Assembly (NCBI RefSeq): GCF_013868055.1
Contig: NZ_JACEOL010000034.1
Location: 1-58,030, forward strand
Origin: Thermoactinomyces mirandus
Lineage (GTDB): Bacteria > Bacillota > Bacilli > Thermoactinomycetales > Thermoactinomycetaceae
DNA length: 58,030 bases
Reading direction: 5' to 3'
Numbering within the stretch: the stretch's first letter is position 1; the number at the start of each line of letters is the position of its first letter. The translations under genes and the position numbers were made by a program. The notes below the pieces were generated by a model. It was given only the letters and a program-made list of their open reading frames with translations. It ran no database searches and was not told the origin of the DNA. Shown here piece after piece: positions 7,712-17,623 of the stretch.

Positions 7712-7948
7712 ATGATTATCAAGATTTTAGGTTCTGGATGTAGAAACTGTGTAAACTTAGAAAAAAATACTAAACAAGCATTAAAAGAAATGGGCAAGGA
7801 AGCCGAAATTATTAAAGTAACAGATATAAAAGAGATTATGACTTATGGGGTTATGTCTACACCTGCACTGGTCATTGATGAAAAGGTTGTTTCTTATGGA
7901 AAGGTTTTGAAGCCGAAGGATATTATTAAAATACTTGAAGAAAATTAA
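7712..7948 (+). CDS. thioredoxin-like small redox protein
   Basis: A 78-residue protein with the redox motif CRNC (C10, C13) after a short beta strand and a cis-Pro region MSTPALVID. This is the TM0996/MTH895 family of small redox-active disulfide proteins, commonly encoded beside ArsP-type permeases and ArsR repressors. It may handle metal-thiol intermediates or the redox state of the permease cysteines; that role is inference. A GGGAGTGA site precedes the ATG. Confidence 0.85.
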   Translation: MIIKILGSGCRNCVNLEKNTKQALKEMGKEAEIIKVTDIKEIMTYGVMSTPALVIDEKVVSYGKVLKPKDIIKILEEN

Positions 7949-8076
7949 TAACCTTTAAAAAGAAATTGCGCTTCAACGATATCCTAAGGAGACAGGATTT
8001 CAAGAAGTGGGGTATTTAAAAATCATGGTGTCCTGGATGAATTTTTTATAGATCTGATACCTATTAAGAAATAATA

Positions 8077-8118
8077 AATGTCAGCCTCATCATTTTATAT
8101 ATGGCTGACATTTTTTTT
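8077..8118 (+). terminator. terminator of the arsR-permease operon
   Basis: AATGTCAGCC pairs perfectly with GGCTGACATT over a 16-base loop and is followed by eight T. Confidence 0.85.
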
Positions 8119-8337
8119 CATTTGACAAAGTTATATGTGAATGACTATATCCAAAACGGAAATCAGAAGGAGTTGTGGTATTTGTTCGTTCAGTCCTTTC
8201 CTCTGACGCTGCTACTATTTTCTAAAATATACAATGCACAATGCAACTATTCAAACACGATAAGCCATATATTTATTTCCAGAAAAGTGCTTAAAACATA
8301 GGGAGGGAAATTTATTGATTTAGATTGGCGGCCAGGA

Positions 8338-8443
8338 GAAAAAAATAAAGAATCCGGTTAACATGCGGTTTTTGGAAGATTTTATCAGAATATTCGATGT
8401 CGTCGATCCCCCAGGGTTCCTCCTCTACTCACGGTCGACGACA
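8338..8443 (-). promoter_or_regulatory. orphan CRISPR leader copy
   Basis: Roughly 105 bases match the leader segment at 3868-3972 in the same orientation. By eye they differ at about 13 places and share the same hairpin arms: GTCGTCGA near 8399 and TCGACGACA at 8435-8443. No CRISPR repeat lies at the end where the array should begin (below 8338). It looks like a leader whose array was lost, or a duplicate that never carried one. Confidence 0.75.
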
Positions 8444-8766
8444 GGATGTCTGCAATACAAACCAATGCTGCATGAAGGTGTAGCAGGGTTGGGGCCGCCA
8501 TGTTTGAACCCCATTTTGCTTCAGTTCTCCATCATATTTTCTCCTTGTTGATTTTTGATTAATTCCAACATTTCCGGTCGAGATTTTTTTTGTCTATAGT
8601 CCACAGAAAAGTTAACAAAAAATCAGTTCTTTAATGAATACAATATTTAAGATTTTATATAAAATTTAGATAAATGGATAAATATATTTTATAAAATAAA
8701 TATACAGAAACTAATGAATTTTATTTGCATTACCATATTTCTGACCAGTAAAGAAGGGGGACGCAA
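8444..8766. other. intergenic, AT-rich, nothing recognised
   Basis: The bases from about 8550 to 8740 are strongly AT-rich and hold no frame with a start and ribosome-binding site. A GAAGGGGG element at 8753-8760 serves the short frame at 8767. Confidence 0.5.
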
Positions 8767-8905
8767 ATGCGTAAAAAATTCATTCTAATCCGTTTTAAAT
8801 CTCCTAAACCTGCTTATTGTCACATATGAAAAAGATGACCAATTATCGTGGAGTAATGGGGAATGGAAATGCGGACACTGTTTTGCAGTAGTTGAGCCAA
8901 ATTAA
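8767..8905 (+). pseudogene. small zinc-ribbon-like protein, frameshifted
   Basis: A good ribosome-binding site (AAGGGGG) precedes ATG, but the frame stops after 20 codons (MRKKFILIRFKSPKPAYC...). A neighbouring frame continues with DDQLSWSNGEWKCGHCF and a natural stop at 8903. Joined by a one-base shift near 8818 they give about 46 residues with a C...CxxC pattern, as in a small zinc ribbon. No family is recognised. Confidence 0.35.
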
Positions 8906-8993
8906 GCCGCGATTTGACAAAATATTTAGTGGAAAACACTTTTCCCTCCAGGTTATACTGGCTTTACAGTTTCCGGGAGGAAGGTGTTTTCTT

Positions 8994-9555
8994 TTGGGTA
9001 AACGGTATGAACAAGCATTTCTTGACAGGTACAAACCTGCGGTATTAGGTTGGAATGGTAAACTGTTCAATGAGATTTACTACCAACAGCTTGTCAAGTA
9101 TCCACGCATTTATCCATTTGAGAAAAAAGGTTATATATTCTTCCAAAACGACAAGCTAAAAAATGAGTATGTGGAACGGATGAGCAAAGTAAAAAACAGC
9201 TATGAAAAACACATTGTTTTAGGGGAAATGCTTGGCTTTCCCAAAATGTCAGTAAAAAAGTATGCCGAAATGCGGGCTTTGGAGGACGATGGGGGAATAT
9301 CCGGGAATTGAGAAAAAGCAGGTTGTAGGCGTTGAATGGGCTGGTTTTTATTTTGCTACATACCTTGATTTTATTGAAAGTGAAATTAACTGGATGTGGG
9401 AGACATATAAGCATCCAAAAGCAGTAAACAATCCTCTTTATCTGTGGGCACCCGATATAGAAGCTATCGAAATTCCTTACAAAAACGATACGGCACTGAA
9501 AGAAGCAGTCCATTTCATCAAGTTGAAACGAAACCAGGTAACCATTAACGCCTAA
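8994..9555 (+). pseudogene. hypothetical protein, frameshifted
   Basis: Two frames seem to form one protein. The first starts at TTG 8994, ten bases after GGGAGGAAGG, and reads LGKRYEQAFLDRYKPAVLGW to MRALEDD. The second picks up around 9290 with GEYPGIEKKQVVGVEWAGF and ends at 9555. A one-base shift near 9285-9300 separates them. The joined length is about 186 residues, rich in aromatic residues and charged helices, with no membrane segment. I do not recognise a family. It follows a zinc-ribbon remnant that is also shifted, so both were probably inactivated together. Confidence 0.4.
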
Positions 9556-9739
9556 ACTGTCCAGTGCCAATACCACCTGCTTTATTGGATCATTTAGACT
9601 GTATTTCTCAATAAATACAGAGGAGAATCAGACTTTTATTTATAAAGGCATGCGAGCAATCTCGTAATTTTTTGAATTTTTTGTCATTCCCGGGTGCTCG
9701 TATTTCAGCTTTTTTCCCAACAGAGCAAATTTATCCAGG

Positions 9740-9814
9740 AAAAAAATCCCCTCCGGTTGTCTGTTAGCTCATTTTTGCCAAATAGGCTTTTTTCACAGTC
9801 AACCCTGAGGGGAT
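9740..9814 (-). terminator. terminator of the opp operon
   Basis: Read on the minus strand, ATCCCCTC-GG-TTG pairs with CAACC-GAGGGGAT and a run of seven T follows. The loop is large. It lies 18 bases after the oppF stop. Confidence 0.5.
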
Positions 9815-9832
9815 CATACCACACGGCCGGGT

Positions 9833-10852
9833 TTACTTTTGCTCTTTATCATACAAATGGCAAGCCACCCAATGGTTGGGGACGACTTCTTTCCATTCGG
9901 GGGCGGCTATGGCGCAAAGTTCCATCACTTTCGGACATCGTGTCCGGAAACGGCAGCCGCTGGGTGGATTGATCGGGCTGGGCACATCTCCTTCCAGGAT
10001 AATGCGTTCCCGTTTTTTGGAAGCATCAGGGTCCGGGATCGGTACAGCGGACAATAATGCTTCCGTATACGGATGGAGCGGATGGCCATACAACTCTTCG
10101 CTGTTTGCCAGCTCCACCATATTCCCCAGATACATGACCCCAACACGGTCAGAAATATATTTCACCATCGAAAGATCATGGGCAATAAACAAATAGGTCA
10201 AGCCATGCTCTTTCTGAAGCTTTCGCAACAGATTGACCACTTGCGCCTGAATCGATACATCCAGGGCGGAAATCGGTTCATCGGCAATGATAAATTCCGG
10301 TTTTACGGCTAGGGCACGGGCAATTCCGATCCGTTGCCGCTGACCCCCGCTAAATTCATGGGGAAAGCGATTGGCATGCTCCGCATTCAGTCCGACCACT
10401 TTCAAGAGATCAATTACCCGTTTCCGCCGCTCTTCCCCTCTGGCGAGGCCATGAATGTCAAGTCCCTCCGCAACAATATTCAGGACGGTCATGCGCGGGT
10501 TCAGTGAAGCATATGGGTCCTGGAAAATCATTTGCATTTTCTGATTGAACTCTTTCAGTTTTTTCCCTTTCAGTTGATAGATATCATCCCCTTTAAAAGT
10601 AACCGATCCTTCCGTAGCATTATATAGCCGGATCAGTGTACGGCCGATGGTTGACTTGCCGCAGCCTGACTCTCCCACCAACCCGAACGTTTCGCCGCGG
10701 TATACATCAAACGAGACACCGTCGACCGCTTTCACCACCTGGCCGCTGCCCAAATGAAAATGCTTTTTTAATCCTTTTACAGACAAAATGACTTCCCGGT
10801 TATTCTTTGCTGGTGCTTTTGTCACCTGGTTTGCCCTTTCCTGTTTACTCAT
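9833..10852 (-). CDS. oppF: oligopeptide ABC importer ATP-binding protein
   Basis: One of the two cytoplasmic ATPases that drive peptide uptake. The 339-residue protein has Walker [10 protein letters not shown], signature [14 protein letters not shown], Walker B FIIADEP and the C-terminal oligopeptide extension with [11 protein letters not shown], which in this subfamily often holds an Fe-S cluster. The start is set at 10852, where GGAGGAGA sits about six bases upstream; an earlier in-frame Met lies within that site. It overlaps the oppD stop by eight bases, so translation is coupled. It is the last gene of the operon. Confidence 0.93.
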   Translation of the reverse strand: MSKQERANQVTKAPAKNNREVILSVKGLKKHFHLGSGQVVKAVDGVSFDVYRGETFGLVGESGCGKSTIGRTLIRLYNATEGSVTFKGDDIYQLKGKKLKEFNQKMQMIFQDPYASLNPRMTVLNIVAEGLDIHGLARGEERRKRVIDLLKVVGLNAEHANRFPHEFSGGQRQRIGIARALAVKPEFIIADEPISALDVSIQAQVVNLLRKLQKEHGLTYLFIAHDLSMVKYISDRVGVMYLGNMVELANSEELYGHPLHPYTEALLSAVPIPDPDASKKRERIILEGDVPSPINPPSGCRFRTRCPKVMELCAIAAPEWKEVVPNHWVACHLYDKEQK

Positions 10853-11870
10853 CAGCCTCTCCTCCATTCCGTCCCGTATGTTTATTCGCTTTGGGAGCCA
10901 TAGGATGTTCCAGCCAGCAGGCTACCTGATGGGTGGAAGAAAGATCTGTCATCTCCGGCATATACTCGGTACATACCTTCATGGCATGACGGCAGCGTGC
11001 TGCAAACGGGCATCCTTTTGGAGGAGATATCAAATCAGGAGGCGATCCCGAAATGGGAAGCAATTCCTGTTCATGGTGCAAATCAAGCCGCGGCATGGAC
11101 GCCATCAATCCCCATGTATACGGATGATGGGGATTGAAAAAGACTTCGTGCAGTGTTCCGGTTTCAACAACGATTCCGGCATACATCACGACGACACGGT
11201 CGGCGATATCCGCAACAACCCCCAAATCATGGGTAATCAGGATAATAGAAGTGCCAAACTTTTCTTGCAGTCTTTTCATCAAATCAATAATTTGCGCCTG
11301 AATGGTTACATCCAGCGCGGTGGTAGGTTCATCTGCGATCAGCAGCTTCGGCCGGCAGGAGAGCGCAATCGCAATCATCGCCCGTTGCCGCATGCCGCCG
11401 GAAAATTGATGCGGATACTGTTTTGCCCGCGACTCAGGACTGGGAATCCCAACCATACGCAACAGTTCAATTGCCTTTTGTCTGGCTTTCGACGATCCCA
11501 ATTTTTGATGTTTTATCAGGCTTTCTGTGATCTGACGCCCCACAGTCATGGTTGGATTCAGCGAGGTCATCGGATCCTGGAAAATCATTGCAAGCTCGGA
11601 ACCCCGAATCTTTTCCATCTGTTTATCGGAAACTTTTACCAAATCCCTGTCTGCAAAGTGGATTTCCCCATGCCTGATGATACCGGGCGGCTGGGGAATC
11701 AGACGCATTATCGTCTGGGAGGTTACACTTTTCCCACAGCCGGACTCGCCTACGATCGCGACTGTTTCCCCTTTGTTGACATAAAAGTTGACTCCGCGTA
11801 CTGCTTTTACTTCACCATTATAAGTCGTAAAAGAAACATGCAAATCTCTGACATCCAGTAATTTGCTCAT
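10845..11870 (-). CDS. oppD: oligopeptide ABC importer ATP-binding protein
   Basis: The partner ATPase of OppF; about 341 residues. Walker A is [11 protein letters not shown], the signature [14 protein letters not shown], Walker [13 protein letters not shown], and the C-terminal Cys-rich extension reads [18 protein letters not shown]. The ATG at 11870 is better spaced from AAGGAGGGG than the ATG two codons earlier (11876). It begins 16 bases after the oppC stop. Heterodimeric OppD-OppF pairs energise the OppB-OppC channel at the membrane. Confidence 0.93.
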   Translation of the reverse strand: MSKLLDVRDLHVSFTTYNGEVKAVRGVNFYVNKGETVAIVGESGCGKSVTSQTIMRLIPQPPGIIRHGEIHFADRDLVKVSDKQMEKIRGSELAMIFQDPMTSLNPTMTVGRQITESLIKHQKLGSSKARQKAIELLRMVGIPSPESRAKQYPHQFSGGMRQRAMIAIALSCRPKLLIADEPTTALDVTIQAQIIDLMKRLQEKFGTSIILITHDLGVVADIADRVVVMYAGIVVETGTLHEVFFNPHHPYTWGLMASMPRLDLHHEQELLPISGSPPDLISPPKGCPFAARCRHAMKVCTEYMPEMTDLSSTHQVACWLEHPMAPKANKHTGRNGGEADE

Positions 11871-11885
11871 CCTCATCCCCCCTCC

Positions 11886-12818
11886 TTACTTGCGCATCCT
11901 TGGATCAAGTGCGTCTCTCAAGCCGTCTCCCAGCAAGTTGAAAGCCAGCATAATCAGACAAAGGACCGTTGCTGGATAAAACAGTTGATACGGATAAATC
12001 TGCAAAAACTTGGACCCGTCGAAAACGAGTGACCCCAGGCTTGCCAGAGGCGGGCGAATCCCAAGACCAATAAAACTAAGGAAGGCTTCAAAGAAAATGG
12101 CGGATGGAATCGCAAACGTGACTGCAATAATAATCGGTCCCATTACGTTAGGAATCAAATGTCTGGTCAGAATGTGCCGGTGACCGGCTCCCAAGGTACG
12201 GGCGGCCAGGACATACTCCTGTGACTTCAGTTTCAGAATCTGGGCACGAACAACCCGCGCCATCGGCACCCAGCCCGTAATCGACAACGCCAGGGCAATC
12301 GGAATAATCCCCGGTTCAAAAATCAACAGCATCAGGATGATAATGATCAAATTGGGAATCGAGTATAAAATTTCCACAATTCTTTGCAAGACCATATCGA
12401 CACGGCCGCCGAAATATCCTGAAACGCTTCCGACAGTCACACCGATCAAAAGATCAAACAACGCTGCCAGAAAGGCGATTTGCAGCGACACCTGCGCCCC
12501 GTTCCATGTACGCTGCCAGAGGTCGCGTCCAAAACTGTCTGTTCCGAAATAGTGATCCTCAAACGGCTCCATATTTTGAATTGCGATGTTTTGCGACTCG
12601 TAATCATACCCATTCATCAATGGTCCCGCAAAAGCAAAAAAACCAATGATCAAAATGATAAAAAGTCCGATCATCGCACCCCAGTTGGTTCGGAACCGGC
12701 GTACCGCATCCTTCCAGAAACCGACCCGCTCCCGCGCCATCTCCTCCCCGGCTGACTCATTCATCCCAACAAACTCAAACATCTCTGGTGTCAAACTTTT
12801 CATGTTTTTTTCGCTCAT
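11886..12818 (-). CDS. oppC: oligopeptide ABC importer permease
   Basis: A 310-residue permease of the OppC type: a cytoplasmic N-terminal tail, a membrane segment (AMIGLFIILIIGFFAF), the FGTDSFGRDLW motif typical of OppC/DppC after the first periplasm-facing region, and the EAA loop ATPase contact (ARTLGAGHRHILTRHLIPN). The ATG at 12818 is chosen because AGGGAGTG, which includes the oppB stop, lies just upstream; longer frames to 12890 read back into oppB. It forms the transmembrane channel with OppB. Confidence 0.93.
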   Translation of the reverse strand: MSEKNMKSLTPEMFEFVGMNESAGEEMARERVGFWKDAVRRFRTNWGAMIGLFIILIIGFFAFAGPLMNGYDYESQNIAIQNMEPFEDHYFGTDSFGRDLWQRTWNGAQVSLQIAFLAALFDLLIGVTVGSVSGYFGGRVDMVLQRIVEILYSIPNLIIIILMLLIFEPGIIPIALALSITGWVPMARVVRAQILKLKSQEYVLAARTLGAGHRHILTRHLIPNVMGPIIIAVTFAIPSAIFFEAFLSFIGLGIRPPLASLGSLVFDGSKFLQIYPYQLFYPATVLCLIMLAFNLLGDGLRDALDPRMRK

Positions 12819-12825
12819 ATCTCTG

Positions 12826-13761
12826 TCACTCCCTTGCACCAGCAAGTCGAATCCGGGGATCAATAATTCCATACAAAATGTCAACAACAAAAATGGTGAC
12901 CAGAATCAAAACCGCATAAAAAATGGTTACACCCATAATCAACGTATAATCATTGACCTGGATGGACTGTACGAAAAATTCGCCAATTCCGGGGATGGCA
13001 AAGATCGTCTCAACAACCAGCGATCCGGTAATAATATTGACTGCCAGCGGACCTAGAACCGTTACAGCCGGAATTAATGCATTTCTCAGCGCATGACGGA
13101 AAATAATCGCCTGTCTTCCAAGTCCCTTCGCTTTCGCCGTTTTCATGTAGTCCTGGTCAAGCACTTCCACCATCTCTGTCCGGATATAACGCGACATTTG
13201 GGCAATAACAAAGAAGGATAGCGACAAAGATGGCAAAATGGTATGCTCGTAGGTTCCCCACAAAGCGGTCGGCAACAGTTGCCACTTGACGCCAACCCAG
13301 TAACTTAACAGACCCGCCATGACAAAACTGGGAATCGATACACCTGCCACGGCAACAATCGTTGCAATGTTATCCAGCAACCCTCCGTGGCGAAGAGCGG
13401 CAGCAACTCCGAGAAACAATCCGACCACAACACCAAAGACCAGTGCCTGCATTCCGATAAAGGAAGATGCCTGAAATCCTTCCAGCAGCATTTCTGTGAC
13501 AGACCGGCCGTCATAAGTCAATGATTTTCCCAGGTCTCCCTGAACCAGACGTCCCAAAAAATTCATGTACTGCACAGGAAGCGGATCATTGAGCCCGTAA
13601 GTTTCCATAATCTGATCCCGAATCAATGGAGGAAGCTTCTCTTCATTCTGAAGCGGGGTTCCCGGCAAGGAATGCATCAGAAAAAAGGTTGCGGTCACGA
13701 TGATCCACAAGGTAACGATCATGTAACCCAATCGGGTAAGTGTATACTTAATCATATCCAT
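12826..13761 (-). CDS. oppB: oligopeptide ABC importer permease
   Basis: The first permease gene of the operon, 311 residues with six predicted membrane segments. Typical OppB features are the N-terminal YTLTRLGYMIVTLWII, the LPGTPL motif, and the EAA loop KAKGLGRQAIIFRHALRNALIP. AAAGGATGTGA precedes the ATG. A 90-base gap with a hairpin separates it from oppA, and it ends eight bases before the oppC start. Confidence 0.93.
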   Translation of the reverse strand: MDMIKYTLTRLGYMIVTLWIIVTATFFLMHSLPGTPLQNEEKLPPLIRDQIMETYGLNDPLPVQYMNFLGRLVQGDLGKSLTYDGRSVTEMLLEGFQASSFIGMQALVFGVVVGLFLGVAAALRHGGLLDNIATIVAVAGVSIPSFVMAGLLSYWVGVKWQLLPTALWGTYEHTILPSLSLSFFVIAQMSRYIRTEMVEVLDQDYMKTAKAKGLGRQAIIFRHALRNALIPAVTVLGPLAVNIITGSLVVETIFAIPGIGEFFVQSIQVNDYTLIMGVTIFYAVLILVTIFVVDILYGIIDPRIRLAGARE

Positions 13762-13793
13762 TCACATCCTTTCCTGACATAATCAAGTAAGGA

Positions 13794-13828
13794 GAAGGTA
13801 TATGCCACCATCCGTGACATATACCTTC
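13794..13828 (-). terminator. hairpin between oppA and oppB
   Basis: GAAGGTATATG pairs with CATATACCTTC over a 13-base loop. The T run after it is poor on the minus strand. In opp operons such a hairpin usually lets the binding protein be made in excess over the membrane parts, by partial termination or by protecting the oppA message. Confidence 0.55.
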
Positions 13829-13851
13829 ACTGCAGGAAAAATCTCTCCCTG

Positions 13852-15486
13852 TTATTTTCCGGTTTCAACATACGTCCATTTCAAGGTATATTCCGGTCCG
13901 ATAGCACTCCAGTACCAATCTTTGATAAACGGTTTTTTCACAGCCATCTCCGTACGGAAGTACAGCGGTACGATCGCAGCATCATCAATTAAAACTTCTT
14001 CTGCCTTTTTCAGATCTTGGAAACGTTCTTTGAAATCTGCATTTTCTTTTGACTTCCGGATGAGCTGGTCATACTCCGGATTGCTGTATTTGCCGCGGTT
14101 GAAAGCATTATCCGTCGTAAACAGATCCAGGAACGTCATCGCGTCGTTGTAGTCCGGGCTCCAACCGGATACCAACAGATCAAAGCGTTGCGTTTTTCCT
14201 CTCTCCAGGCGTTCCTTGAATGGAACGGAAGTGATCTGGACATCGGCTCCCAGGTTAACCCGCAATTGTTCCTTGATAAATTGCAGGTTGGCTTTTGCCC
14301 CGGTCGTATCGTCGCCAAGCAATTCAATCGTCGGCGCCTTGGTCAGGCCCAACTCCTTCAATCCTTCCTGCCACAATTGTTTTGCTTTGGCGGGATCGAA
14401 TTCGGGCTCCAGTTTGACCAGGTCTCGATATTTTTTATTTTCATCAACGCCGCTTGCTTTGATAAATGGCGGAACAAGACCGCCTGCCGGAATTGATCCG
14501 TTTTTCAGGATTCCCTTGACAAATGTATCCCTGTCAATAGCAAGTTGGATCGCTTGCCGGATTTTCCGGTTTTTAAAGAAATCCTTGGTTTGATTCATTT
14601 CAAGGTACCAGCTGGACCCGTCATAAATGGCAAAAGTGTTGGGATCATCCTTGAAAGCATCAATAAATTCAGAAGTCAATTTGGTAAAATCCAGTTTACC
14701 CGTATTGTACAGATTGACCAGAGTGGTATTGTCCTTGACAATTTGCCAGTTAACCTCTTCCAGCTTGACAGTATCCTTGTCCCAGTAACTCGGGTTCTTT
14801 TTCACCTGGAAGCTTTGGTTGTGTTTCCAGTCTGTAAAAATAAACGGTCCATTGTAGACCATGGTGTCTACTTCCAATGAATACTTGTCTCCATATTTTT
14901 CAACAATATCCTGCCGTTGCGGCAAGTATGTTGAAAAGCACAATAGATCCTTAAAGTACGGAATCGGACGCTCCAGTACAACTTGCAATGTTTTGTCGTC
15001 CAATGCCCTGACACCTACGTCATCCACTGACCCTTTTCCGGTGTTGTAAGATTCTGCGCCTTTAATCGGATAAAGAATGTATGCATACTCAGACGCTGTT
15101 TCAGGATTTAATGCCCGCTTCCATGCAAACTCAAAATCATGGGCGGTAACGGGCTTTCCATCGCTCCACTTCGCATCGCGAACCGTAAAGGTCCAGGTTA
15201 ACTGGTCAGCACTCACTTCCGGTTCTTTGGCAGCCATCCCCAAAACAGGTTTGCTGTCTTTGTCCAAACGGTAGAGCCCTTCCATGACATTGCCAAGAAT
15301 CATGGATGATACAACGTCAGTTGTTTTGGCACTGTCTAATTTTGGCGGTTCCTGAATTTCCGCCAGATTCAAGACCTGGCTGTTTTTGGTTTCTGTATCG
15401 CCGCCGCCAAAACTGCAAGCCGATAAAACCATTACTGCAATCAAAAGCAAAGAAACCAAAGTTGATATTCTGAATCTTCTCGCCAA
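13852..15486 (-). CDS. oppA: oligopeptide-binding lipoprotein
   Basis: The extracellular peptide receptor of the importer. The 544-residue protein has a lipoprotein signal peptide with the lipobox LSAC (C24) and the SBP_bac_5 pattern: LDSAKTTDVVSSMILGNVMEGL near the N terminus and WSDGKPVTAHDFEFAWKRAL about residue 108. The start is TTG at 15486 with AAAGGGGGC upstream. It is paralogous to the gene at 15789-17438, directly upstream in the same orientation. A terminator-like hairpin lies between this gene and oppB. Confidence 0.93.
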   Translation of the reverse strand: MARRFRISTLVSLLLIAVMVLSACSFGGGDTETKNSQVLNLAEIQEPPKLDSAKTTDVVSSMILGNVMEGLYRLDKDSKPVLGMAAKEPEVSADQLTWTFTVRDAKWSDGKPVTAHDFEFAWKRALNPETASEYAYILYPIKGAESYNTGKGSVDDVGVRALDDKTLQVVLERPIPYFKDLLCFSTYLPQRQDIVEKYGDKYSLEVDTMVYNGPFIFTDWKHNQSFQVKKNPSYWDKDTVKLEEVNWQIVKDNTTLVNLYNTGKLDFTKLTSEFIDAFKDDPNTFAIYDGSSWYLEMNQTKDFFKNRKIRQAIQLAIDRDTFVKGILKNGSIPAGGLVPPFIKASGVDENKKYRDLVKLEPEFDPAKAKQLWQEGLKELGLTKAPTIELLGDDTTGAKANLQFIKEQLRVNLGADVQITSVPFKERLERGKTQRFDLLVSGWSPDYNDAMTFLDLFTTDNAFNRGKYSNPEYDQLIRKSKENADFKERFQDLKKAEEVLIDDAAIVPLYFRTEMAVKKPFIKDWYWSAIGPEYTLKWTYVETGK

Positions 15487-15743
15487 ACTTGTCTGCCCCC
15501 TTTTTTCAAGATTTTGAAGATATATAGTTCAGACCAATGGATTGGTCATAAACCCGAGTTAGTAACAATATATACAAAAACCGCACTTCAAATCGGTGGA
15601 AATGCAATTAGAGCAAATCAAGCAAAATTTCCAACTATTTTTTATTCTAATTTCATCAAATTTTAAGGGTATAATTATATTTAACTCATTATTTGCCAAT
15701 TTGTAAAGGGGTTACCCTTTAGAAAATTGTAGGAAATTCTACT

Positions 15744-15777
15744 TAAAAAAATTGAGCCTCTGTTTCTGAGGCCCAAT
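15744..15777 (-). terminator. terminator after the upstream oppA paralogue
   Basis: On the minus strand ATTGGGCCTC pairs with GAGGCTCAAT, with a seven-base loop and seven T after it. It separates the two oppA genes into distinct transcripts. The 250 bases beyond it, up to 15486, probably hold the oppA promoter. Confidence 0.8.
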
Positions 15778-15788
15778 TCAACCCGGCA

Positions 15789-17438
15789 TCACTTATCTTT
15801 TTCTTTTGTAATATATGCCCATTTCAAAGTGTATTCTGGGCCAAACGGGTGGCGGTACAAGTCTTTTACATAAGATTTCTGCACAAACACCTTGGAGTGA
15901 TAAATCAACGGAACAAACGCTGCCTGTCCCTTTCCGTCCACACCGACCAGCAGCGACTCCGCCTGTTTCAGATCCTGGAATTGCATCTTCGGATCAGAGG
16001 TATCACCTGCCTGCACAATCAATTTGTCATAGTTCGCATTTGAGAAATGGGAGAAATTCATTTCATTGCGGGAATGCCAGATCTCAAAGAAGTTCAGCGG
16101 GTCGTTATAGTCCGCTACCCAGCCAAGCATCGCCATGTCGAAGTCCCCGTTTTTCACTTTATTGACATGCAGTTTCCAGGTCGGAGAATCCAGTTTGATC
16201 TTGAGATTCAGGTTTTTCCGTAACTGTTCTTTCACATTGATGGCCACATCGCGAAGCGGGGTGGAATCATAGCTTACCATCACAATGTCACTGGGCGGGG
16301 CGCTTAAACCCAGTTCCTTCAGTCCTTCGTTAAACAGCTGGCGGGCACGGGTTACATCCGTCTCAACGTAATTCCCGGCAAGCTCCCGAAAACTCTTCCC
16401 GGCAACTCCGCTAATCGACGGCGGAATAAGGGCCCCAGCCGGCTTTGAGCCGCCCTTCATAATATCATTGGCTATTGTATTTCGATCAATGGCCAGCGTA
16501 ATGGCTTTTCTTATTTTTTCATTTTTAAAAAAAGAATTTTGGTGATTGAAAAGAATATAATAGTTTCGAGCGCGCTCTACTTCTACATACTCTTCCGTAT
16601 TTTTAAAGGCATCCACAAACGCCTGGTTCAGGGTGGCCACATCGATATTTCCGGAATTGTACAGATTGATCCCTGTTGTCAGATCCTTTACAACACGGAT
16701 CTCTACCGTTTCCAAAGTTACTCCGTTTTTATCCCAGTAATGATCATTTTTTGCCAGAAGTACTTTTTCCGGTGTCCTGCTTACCACCTTGAACGGACCA
16801 TTATACAGGGATTTGTCAGCAGACGACCCATACTGACCGCCGTATTTTTCGACAAAATCCTTGCGTTGCGGCATAAACGCGATCATCGTTGTACGCTGTA
16901 TAAAGTTCAGCGTCGGCTTTTCCAGTTCAACCACCAGCGTATGATCATCAACGGCTTTTACGCCGACAGCAGATTCGTCAACTTTCCCGTTATTATATTC
17001 CTGCGCATTTTTGATTGGAAAAAACACATATGCATATTCGGAATCGGTTTTCGGGTCAAGCACCCGTTTCCATGCATATTCAAAATCATGCGCCGTTACC
17101 GGTTTGCCATCGCTCCACTCTGCTTCTTCACGAAGTTTGAATGTATACTTTGTCTTGTCCGGACTGATTTCGTACTCATAGGCTATTCCATTTTCAGGTT
17201 CCTTTTCCGGTCCCATTCTCATTAATCCCTCGTTCACGTTGTTGAGAACATTAAAGGTAATCGCATCACTCGCTTTTACCGTATCAAGGGTTGTGATTCC
17301 ACCTTCTTCAGCAATTCTCAGCACCTGATTGTCGCTTAAGCCGGAATTCTGCGAATCCCGTGGTTGAAAACTGCAACCGCTAAGTACTAAACTAAAGGTG
17401 ACAACAATTCCCAACATAGTTTGCCAGGACTTCAACAC
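15789..17438 (-). CDS. oppA: second oligopeptide-binding lipoprotein
   Basis: A 549-residue SBP_bac_5 protein with the lipobox LSGC (C22) and the family signature WSDGKPVTAHDFEYAWKRVL. It shares long identical stretches with the downstream OppA (WSDGKPVTAHDFE, YNGPF, FGPEYTLKWAY), so the two arose by duplication. The start is GTG at 17438 after AAAGGGGGG. It has its own terminator and no permease genes of its own. Most likely it delivers a different set of peptides, perhaps signalling peptides, to the OppBCDF channel; that is inference. Confidence 0.9.
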   Translation of the reverse strand: MLKSWQTMLGIVVTFSLVLSGCSFQPRDSQNSGLSDNQVLRIAEEGGITTLDTVKASDAITFNVLNNVNEGLMRMGPEKEPENGIAYEYEISPDKTKYTFKLREEAEWSDGKPVTAHDFEYAWKRVLDPKTDSEYAYVFFPIKNAQEYNNGKVDESAVGVKAVDDHTLVVELEKPTLNFIQRTTMIAFMPQRKDFVEKYGGQYGSSADKSLYNGPFKVVSRTPEKVLLAKNDHYWDKNGVTLETVEIRVVKDLTTGINLYNSGNIDVATLNQAFVDAFKNTEEYVEVERARNYYILFNHQNSFFKNEKIRKAITLAIDRNTIANDIMKGGSKPAGALIPPSISGVAGKSFRELAGNYVETDVTRARQLFNEGLKELGLSAPPSDIVMVSYDSTPLRDVAINVKEQLRKNLNLKIKLDSPTWKLHVNKVKNGDFDMAMLGWVADYNDPLNFFEIWHSRNEMNFSHFSNANYDKLIVQAGDTSDPKMQFQDLKQAESLLVGVDGKGQAAFVPLIYHSKVFVQKSYVKDLYRHPFGPEYTLKWAYITKEKDK

Positions 17439-17623
17439 AATTCCCCCCCTTTAAAACCTGATTCCGGATCCAATCTTTTCTGATAATTGGATCAAATCAT
17501 GAAACCGTGAACCTGACTCGTAACATTATAAAGTAAATAACTGTTTTAGAAAAGGTTATAACAGGGCAATCCAAAAGAAACCATATTTTATTCACATATC
17601 TAACTGTTAGAACGGAGGAAAAC

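Noticed and set aside
8101..8301. 66-codon frame after the thioredoxin-like gene
   Set aside because: Its ATG lies inside the terminator stem, there is no ribosome-binding site, and the sequence is not protein-like.
9599..9620. Hairpin CTGTATTT / AAATACAG as terminator
   Set aside because: No T run on either strand and no intact gene directly before it; too weak to call.
10788..11861. Long frame of 357 codons opposite oppD
   Set aside because: It is antisense to a clear ABC ATPase gene; His- and Arg-rich composition is typical of a shadow frame.
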